From Beroe forskalii (lineage: Eukaryota; Ctenophora; Nuda; Beroida; Beroidae): 64,000 nucleotides of DNA. Below, piece by piece: positions 38,201 to 47,200 of this stretch (position 1 is the stretch's first letter; every line of letters starts with the position of its first letter). The DNA lies in assembly GCA_011033025.1 (NCBI GenBank), contig WFMF01000035.1, forward strand, positions 787,826-851,825. Reading direction: 5' to 3'. The notes under the pieces are model-generated. The model was not told where the DNA came from, searched no databases, and saw only the letters and a list, made by a program, of their open reading frames with translations. The position numbers and the translations under genes were made by a program.

Positions 38201-41200
38201 ATACGTGTACACTCTCGTCACCCAATTCCCAGGAGATTCACCCTATCCAGTGTACACACAGTACACCCAGTTATTTAACGTATACGGAAAATAGGCGTTT
38301 TATTTCGTTAATTGAACTCTTTAAATCATGATAATGACGTCATCACGAAGTGCGAATTACTCGCGTCCGTACCATACACGCATCCGCGGGTGCTAATGAT
38401 ATATGGTATTTCAAGGCAGTTACCACAACCTCATAACTTGATTTACGATTCTATTTTTGAACATATTTTGCAAAAGTTAGTAGATACACGGGTCCCGCAA
38501 GTTGCAGAACGGTGAAAACGAAATCTAGCGACAAATCGGAAAATCAACCAAACATTCTCCATCCCCAATTTCGCTTATATGTATTCGTCTCCTTCACGGA
38601 TATTTATTGAAAAACGGATCAGAGAAAAGCACGATTTTCGAAAGAAAGAGTCAGAAAACACAGACCTCTAAAATTAGAAGATATAACATGGTATACGGAG
38701 AGTGTGAAAGCAATCTATTGGCCTCCAGGCAGATTTATTTTTGAATTTTACGCTTGCATATTATATTATTATCAGGACTGCTCAGATTCAAAGCAGCGCA
38801 TAAAAAACATACCGTTTAACGTCATAAAAACACAATTTTAAACAATGATAATGTAGTTGCGTACAGTCGCGTATTCATATCGCGCAGCCAGCAGAACACT
38901 AAATTCACGGTAGACGAAGCCTTAGACTCTGATTACGGAGAAAACGTCTGGATTTTACTTTACAGACACTGTGATTTATTGATTTTAATCTTAATAATCA
39001 GTAGGTTTATTGTGGTGGAATTGAGAAAATATCCGAGGAATTGTAATCAGCCATATTAATCATGAGGCTTTGAAACGGCTTTTTTGTTGGTTACTGAATA
39101 AATGGACGGTTTTAACACAATAGGTGGAGTCTTGGGGTCACAAATCACAAATCACAAAGATTAGCGAGATACCGATGTTACAGGGATTAGATCAGGTTTA
39201 TCTTTAGGAAAAGGTTTATCTAGATAGCTTGAAAGTATCAGGGATATATACAGCTTGATTTTATCATGAAGGTATCTAATTAATAAATGACATCAAATCG
39301 GAAAGGATATTAAGTCGGAAATTCAGCAGTAATTATAATTGCTCCACAATATCTGGCTTAATTGAAAATTACGATTATTATCATAACATTATTTCTAAAC
39401 GGTCAACGAATCGGGAAAATGTGGATAGCAAATGGAATTTTCATACTTTTCTCCTTACCTCAGTACACATTTCTCAACAGGATCTCACTGAAGGTCGTCA
39501 GGGTATATCGCTACATTTTCACACCCAAATTTCTCAGAATACGTGAAACACGCGAGTAGGAAAGATTCCACAATCCAGATTATACCTACACGCGTTTTGA
39601 AGGATTAAAGCCTGTCACTAATTGATGGAGGGAGGTTTGAACATTGAATCCATTAACAGACCGGTACTCTTAGTTTTACAGCTGTTAGCAGCTCGAAAGG
39701 CCGTGACACATCACACAACCAAGTACTTCCATTTCCCAACCTCAGATCCCATACTAAACAATTACTAGATTATACAGTAGGTATCTCGTAAATTAGTAAG
39801 TTACATGATACATCTTGTTAGTATAAATTCGGCGAATAGAGAGTAGAGACCTTGTACGGTGTAAACTGTGTTAGCCGCCCTTTTGATTCGGATTTTCCGA
39901 TGTGCGATATTCTTCATTACTTCGATACCTAAACCCAGGTTCCCACTGACGACAATCTGAATACACTCCCTACATCCCTATTGAGATAAAATCGGAGGAT
40001 CCATACATTTTAGGATAATCTGGGAAGCGAGTACCTCTCTACACACTCTGGAGTATCCTGCAGTTGCTCTGTAAACTTCTGCAACAGCCGAGAGTTGGTA
40101 TCTGAATCCCTGCAATTCCAGCAGAATTCCAGTACAAGAATGCAATACACGTACCCGACAAAACAGCATCGAGCGTGTGAAAATACGCGTTTAAATCTCA
40201 ACAATTCACCATTCTGAGCTCTGATAATGACGTCATTATCATCCACCTAATTTTGAGACGCAACTTGGTACTGAACAGTGAATTCTTCCCATTTTAAAAC
40301 ACTCCCCTGTTAGCGGATGTTACAACGCAAGTCTGGCTCCAACACAAACTTATCAAAGGAGCTAACAACACAATACTGTTTAATAAATATAAAAGTTCCT
40401 GTATTATACTGAAAGTATACATGAAATTATATCTAGACACGAAAATAGATCTAGACGTTGCAGACAAACTTCATGACAAGTTTCACACTTTTCCATGTTT
40501 CACTCAATATTGCACACTGTTTAATAATAAGATTGCAGCTGATGGAGGAAGCTTAAACTGTCTTATTGAAGTTTCCCGCACTAAGTTCTGCAGTGTCTGC
40601 AAAGACACAAATAGTCACAAAGTCACATACTTCAGCTATCTTGATCTTATTTACGATTATATCACAAATGTACGATACGAGGAATTTAATGACTCGATGC
40701 ATCGTTAATTAGTTCAGTAATCTACATTGCACATTGAGCAATTTTGTGCAAAATAAGAAACGAATAAATGGATGTCACCCTGGGAGCGATGCGTCTGAAT
40801 GTATTCAGATTGAATGAACTATTGGACCCGTAAAAGAAGTGTTTCCTCACAGGGCACCTATCAGTTGACATCATTCAGAAATAGAATACAGACATGGAAT
40901 CATCGTATTGCAGCAGTTCTGTACTGTGGTACCTATGTTGATAAAATACAGGTTCATACAGCTTCTTCCTCAGATGGTTAATAGTTACGTGCTACTGGAT
41001 AGTGAATAGTTTCTGCTTATCTGGACTTAAGTCAAGTTTAGTTTTGGGATGAGGACTCAGATGAGGGCTCAGATTAGGGTTGGGACGTGGGTGAAAAGTT
41101 ATGCTGCAACGTGAGCTGTAACCCGCACTTTACATCCACTGATGAATAAATGAAGACGTTGGGGTCCAGAAAAGCAGAAAATATCCACTATCCAGCATTC

Positions 41201-44200
41201 CGTAACCATCCGAGGAAGAAGCTGTAGGAACCTGTAAGAAACTACTTTTAGTACATACAAAACAAATCATACCTGGTGGGTAACTTACAGCAGTCAGATG
41301 TTAGAGGCAGGTCTATCCCGATGTCTTGACATGCTAGCATCATGGCGTGGTAGGAAGAACAGTGACACCACGACTGAAAATCGGGTTTTAGGTTCTACTG
41401 AAGGACTTCAGAATTGTGTTGAAGTTGAGATGCATGGGCAAAAAATAATCAAAAATATAAACGTATAATGAGCTACAACTGATTTTTTTCTTTCTTTCTT
41501 TCAATTGAAATATGAAAAAAGGACCAAATAGAACGATATCAATCCCCCGGCACTAACCTCCTTGCACTGACACATTGACTTGACACAGGAGTCATAGAGT
41601 GGCTGTCCATCAAAGTAGGCTAAACAATCACCGAACCTGCCGTCTATATCAGTCAGTACGCGGCACACCTCATCTGCACGTGCAACTTCCTGCGGAGAGA
41701 TGAAGAGTGTCAAGTCCAGATAGCTATGTATATTATCTTATTCTACACTTTATAACGCGAACTTTAGTAAAGGGCAGTATACAATAGCTCAGTTTGTGAT
41801 CTGTATTTTGAGGTACTCATACGGTTTATAAGCGGAAGTAATGATCCAGAATTATTATTAACTAGCCCGGTCTATTCGCTCACTGGACTTAGGATTGGTA
41901 TTCCCGGTGACACTCTGTATTTCTTTAGACTTAGTACACAAGTACAGTCATGTTCAAGGTGACACTCTGTCATTGAGCTGACATCAGAAGTCATCACAAT
42001 GATATGTTAATCAGGGTCATGTGAGCATATTGATGACTATAGTAGATTCCATCTGGTGATTTCACCCAGCTACTCCAACTTACGGACAACGCTAATATGG
42101 GGTAGGTCGGGTCGAGGTGTAACGAGTATTTAGGAACTTAAGCGATTTCAAATCGCCCAATAGTCGTATATACTTGGATGCCCACTTGGATCCTATCACG
42201 TTGTACTTTTAGTGAAGTTTCAGAGATGATTTCAACTTACGTTCCAGGGCAGAATAACTAAACTGGGATAGAACAAGGTTGAACGACACGTCATCGGTCA
42301 TTATGACTATCCAGCGGAGTGTTTAACTGATGACCGTCAATCGAATATTTTCTATAAATCTGAGAAGTTGACGAGGGATGAATTTAAAATTTTACAGGCT
42401 GAAATCTATACGGGCTGATAGCGTATAATTGTGGTGTTCCGAATACTTTATTGGTAAGGTGGCTCTATGTAAAGATAGAATTTTTCCCGAAAATCCCCAA
42501 ATTTCGCGCATAGTAAGGTACTCCATGGTTTACCGCAGAACATTGGATTCGATATACACAATTATTATCGATTATAATAAATCCAACGTGTAATTTTACC
42601 CATGTCTTCAGACGGCAGAATCTGGGTGGAACTCTTGAATAAATAATATGACGTATGCTAATAAATAATAAATAATAAATCATAAATTTAGGGTTGTCTA
42701 GTGTCTACATGACTTTATTTTATTGATCCTACTCGAATGAAGATCAGGGTGAAGCTAGAGGCGACGTCATTATCATGATGAAGAGTGGTAAATTTATAAT
42801 ATTGAACTTTATAGAGCTCTAGCATTACACTGCACGTTTCTAGATACACTGATAAGCTATTTGAACTTGCCTACAGTTCTAGTGAATCACACATTAAAGT
42901 GCTGAAGTGATCTAGCCCAGCAATTGCATTTGCCTGCTTAAAAGTTAACGTTTCTCGGAAGTCGGATATATACGATTGATTTTATATAGCTTCTTTCCAC
43001 GTTTCAGACTAGAGGTTTAAACGATCCAGTCTAAAACTTACAAAAACTTTTAGTTGATAAAACATTGTACAGAAATAGAGAAAACGTATCATAAGTCCTC
43101 GTCTAGGTCTTCTCACCATCTTGAAAGGTTTTATGACACTTCTCCCACAATCTACATGCATGAAAAGGAAGATATCAGATTCAACCTAATTTTGCGACAG
43201 ACAAGAGTGATCCATTCTTTCCTCACCTTCTCATTTTCACACTTCTCATCCTCCTCCTCATTAGGATTGCTGGTATCACAGGGGAGCGTAGTGGTGGAGA
43301 GGAGGTTTTCAGTAGATACTTCAGCTCTGAAATGAAAAAATCATTCGATATCATGCTTCAACCCTGAAGGTATTGAAGATTTTTGGTACAAGTAATAACT
43401 AATAAGTGTTTAAGTGGAGCGTCGAACTATGCCAAGGGATGAGAACGCTGAGAATGGATTTGGGGGTGAATTTAGAAAAAAAGAGGATAAATTCATGTTT
43501 AGCCGCAATTGCGCTAGAGGAAGGACCTTTTACATTTCATTGGCTCTAGGTGGAACATGATTGCATTTCTTAATTGAGTTCGTTAACATGGACCTGTCCA
43601 CACTACATTAGACTTGTTTAAAAGATGAAAAACAGGTAGGTTTATTATTGACTTTTGAGTTGTCTAAAATACTGTTCATAACACGATTTCATTGACAGCG
43701 TTATCAAATTATTATTCAGCTATGAGGCAAGTCATAAGATCACTTCCCAGATTCTTTTTAAAAGTAGTGGGAGTCAAAAATGATCTGGAATCTGGATGAA
43801 TTAATGAAAATTTGTTTGGTGAATCTTAACCAGTACGGTCAGTATCTGAACTGTAAGGGAGTCAGAAGTGGGCTAATGGCATAATGAATACAACTCAGAG
43901 CATTTTTTGCGGTTTTTCTGAATGTTCCACTGAGTCAACTAGTCTCGATATATTTGAGTAATTGAACTATGACCTCAGAAGCAAAAGCAGAAGCTCAGCA
44001 TATAATACATGACCTACTCCATGCAATAAAAAACTACGTAATGTTATGCGTTTATGCTTCAGCGTTGTATGGTCTATGGGCTACCATACCATAGTAAATA
44101 GTAGGATGAATTATTCCATATTTGGGGGTGCAATTATTCCATATTTGGGGCTGCATTTATCCCTTATATGGTGTTGTAATTATGGAGATTATCAAATGCT

Positions 44201-47200
44201 CATATAATAGCACGGCATGCTCATCACATGTGGTTTGTCCAGTAGCTTGGTACTATGTTATAGTAGCTGTGTGTACAGTGGTTGCTATTCGTGGGGAGAG
44301 CTCAGAGCTTTTCCGGCCCCTATTCTTCATTGTACAGCAAAGTTTATTGTTTATTGGCTGTACCGTTCACTATTTGTACTATCGTACATGATTTATATTG
44401 ATGGGGCTTCGTATGGAGGAACAGTTTTTAAACAAGTTGTCAATTCTGAGGCCATTAAATCTATTTTTCGTGGCACATAGTATAGTCCATTTTAGCTTTT
44501 TAGGGGCGGAGGTTTGAACACATATTGAAACACTTCGTACCCTTATGCGGCACAGCATTCTTCTCATTCCCAAAAAGCTGATTTGACAGTCACTTTTATT
44601 CGATTATTGACGCTATATTGACTTTTTTCATGAGTTTTGTAACGGTAAAAGAAAACCACTTGGATCAAAATTATCAGAGTACCCACGTATTTCAAATTAC
44701 TAATGAAATGAAAACGTCTGTCTTCAGCGATTGTCACTATACGTAAAATAATATTCAGCCCAGCGATAAGTCTTGCAAACACACAAGAATTTCATTAAAA
44801 GTCAGCTCTTGTAACGAATGATATCAGCTGGGACGCTCTCGGTCAATCAACGTGACATGAGTCTGTCAACTTGCGCTTCTAAATATAGATTCCGATAGAA
44901 AACATCACCTACATCGGGTGTATTGTTATGAAACATAATAACCGGTCGTGTAAGTCTACGATTCATGACCGTATGATTATTATGCCTCCATATAAATCGG
45001 GCTCAAGTTTTACTGTTTTTATCTGTAAAATTGTGAAACCCAGCAGAACAATACATTGAGAAGTCACTTCATAAACCCCACTTTCAGCTAGCATCACTCC
45101 CCTGACCATGTACTGGCTCGTAACCATCCTGGACGAGGTCCGGAAAGCCCACGGGTGTCGGAAGCATGCCATAGACAGTCCCTCGGACTGGATGAACCGG
45201 ATCCTGATGCCGCTGCTCATGGTTATCTTCTTCATTATCTCCACTATCTCCATGCTGGTGGGGCAGCCTGTCTCCTGTGTCGGCTTCAACCGGGAGGACC
45301 AGGTGAGAGAAACATTTTATTTTATTTTTTCAGGAACATGTGTGCGGGACATTCTGGTATCTTTTGAACGTGGTTGTAGACTTGCTCAAAACATTATACT
45401 AATAGTATATGATATCATGAAAAAGTGAATCTATTGTCCACTGTTTTCATAGTTCCGTTTTTAAAATTTTCAATTTCCCTCATCCCAGGGTTTTGCGGAG
45501 GAGTACTGTATGATGCACGGTATCTACACGCACAGAGCCGCGTACGATATGCCCCACATCGTACCGTACCCAGGGATAGCACCTTGCGTCGGGTTCTACG
45601 ACTCCAACCGACACCGGTTTATCTGCAATAATCAGGAACAGGAGAAGTTTAAGATCTACCATATTTGGTATCAGTGGGTTCCGTTTTACTACCTTGCCGT
45701 GGGGATAGCGTATTATATGCCTTATCTTATCCTGAAAATGACACGGTTGAGAAGGATAAAGCCGCTGTTAATGCAGTTGAATGATGAGAATAACCTGGAA
45801 ATGCCGCCCCAGATGTTGGTAGACACAGCGTCAGTGTGGTTATTTGACGAACTGGTCTACCCTAAATCAGCACCCATCTCCCTCCCCTATAAACTATATC
45901 ACGATTGTGGGCTAGCTGTAGCAGTTCTTACCGTTAAACTCTGCTATTTTCTGACATCTATAGGGCATTTCATGGGTACAGCCAGGATGTTTAATGTGGG
46001 GAATTGGTTTCTGTATGGGGTGCAGTTTAAGAACCGGAGACGGGATTTGGACCATCTGACCCCGGCTCGGGATCTGTTATTTCCTAAAATGACATCTTGT
46101 CGGTTTGTAAAGTGGGGGACTACAGGACAGGAGCCATCCACAGGGCTGTGTGCTCTGACCCTCAATGTCTTGAATCAGTACGTATTCCTCGTGGTGTGGT
46201 ATCTGAACGTTACCCTCATAATCCTAGACTTTCTAGCGCTGATCTACACAACTCTCAACTTGGTTATGCCACGGATCATGCATCACAGCATCGTTACATC
46301 CACTCTTATGCAAGACACGAAAGAATTCACCCGGTTCTTCTACTACATCGGCCCTTCCGGTCGAATCGCAGTTTCAAAGATCTCAGAAAACACCCAGGGT
46401 GACATTCTCTCCATGATAGCAGCTCGCGTAATGAAGAAGTTAGACAAACACGAGCGGAGGGAGAGGGAAGGGAGGAGGGGGAGGTTGGAGGTGGGAGAGA
46501 CGATGGTGCAAGGAGGGGATACCATGGGTGATACCATGGGGGATACCGGAGAAAGTGAGGAGTATCCCCCCTGTTTCTCCCCGGACAAGCAGCATCTCAT
46601 GGAGGAGGCAGCCAGGGCTCTGGAGATGTTGCCGGAGTGGATGCCAGGGACTTCTCCAAGGTTTAACCATCATCAGGGGTTGAGGAATAGGAGTCAGACT
46701 ATTATCAGTTATGGGTGAAGATGTACTGCGCCAAGGTCCATGGATGGTTTCTTATGATTGATACGGTGAAAGATAATTGAAGAAGATAGAAAACTATTAT
46801 TGTGTTTCCTTTTTGATCTATGGTTTTTTTGTCCCTTACTAAAAGAGTCCCCTACTCCCCTAATGACTCTGGATCAGTTGACTGTAATTCAGCCATTCGA
46901 CATGTTCTGGTTTGATAAGTTGCCAATGAAATTGATCAATACATTAAATTCTCTCTCTCAGAACTGAATTGGGATTGTCTGTGTGAATCAGACACTCAGG
47001 TAGCAAAAGACACGGATATTTGTGACTGGAGTCTGTATTTTGTGGCGCACAATCTCAAATCTGAAGTTAATATAACGTTTATAGCGTGGAACATGATACG
47101 AAGAATTAAGGACCAAACCTCTAGTACAGTAATTGTAAATTATAATCTCAGATATACTAGTGTGAAGTGTCTCATGAATTGAATTCCGATAATTTCATTT

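Larger units (their letters stand above)
35400..41288. other. Long non-coding stretch
   Basis: No exon with splice sites and recognisable domain was found. Contains TGACGTCA copies (36771, 38335, 40228), a CTACCACCCACTTCC repeat at about 36905-36960, and low-complexity AT-rich sequence. A 95-codon plus-strand ORF at 40421-40708 has no recognised similarity. This is either an intron of the giant gene or the gap between two genes. Confidence 0.45.

Noticed and set aside
40421..40708. 95-codon plus-strand ORF with several cysteines
   Set aside because: No known motif, no splice context and AT-rich codons; may be chance. Kept only as a note.
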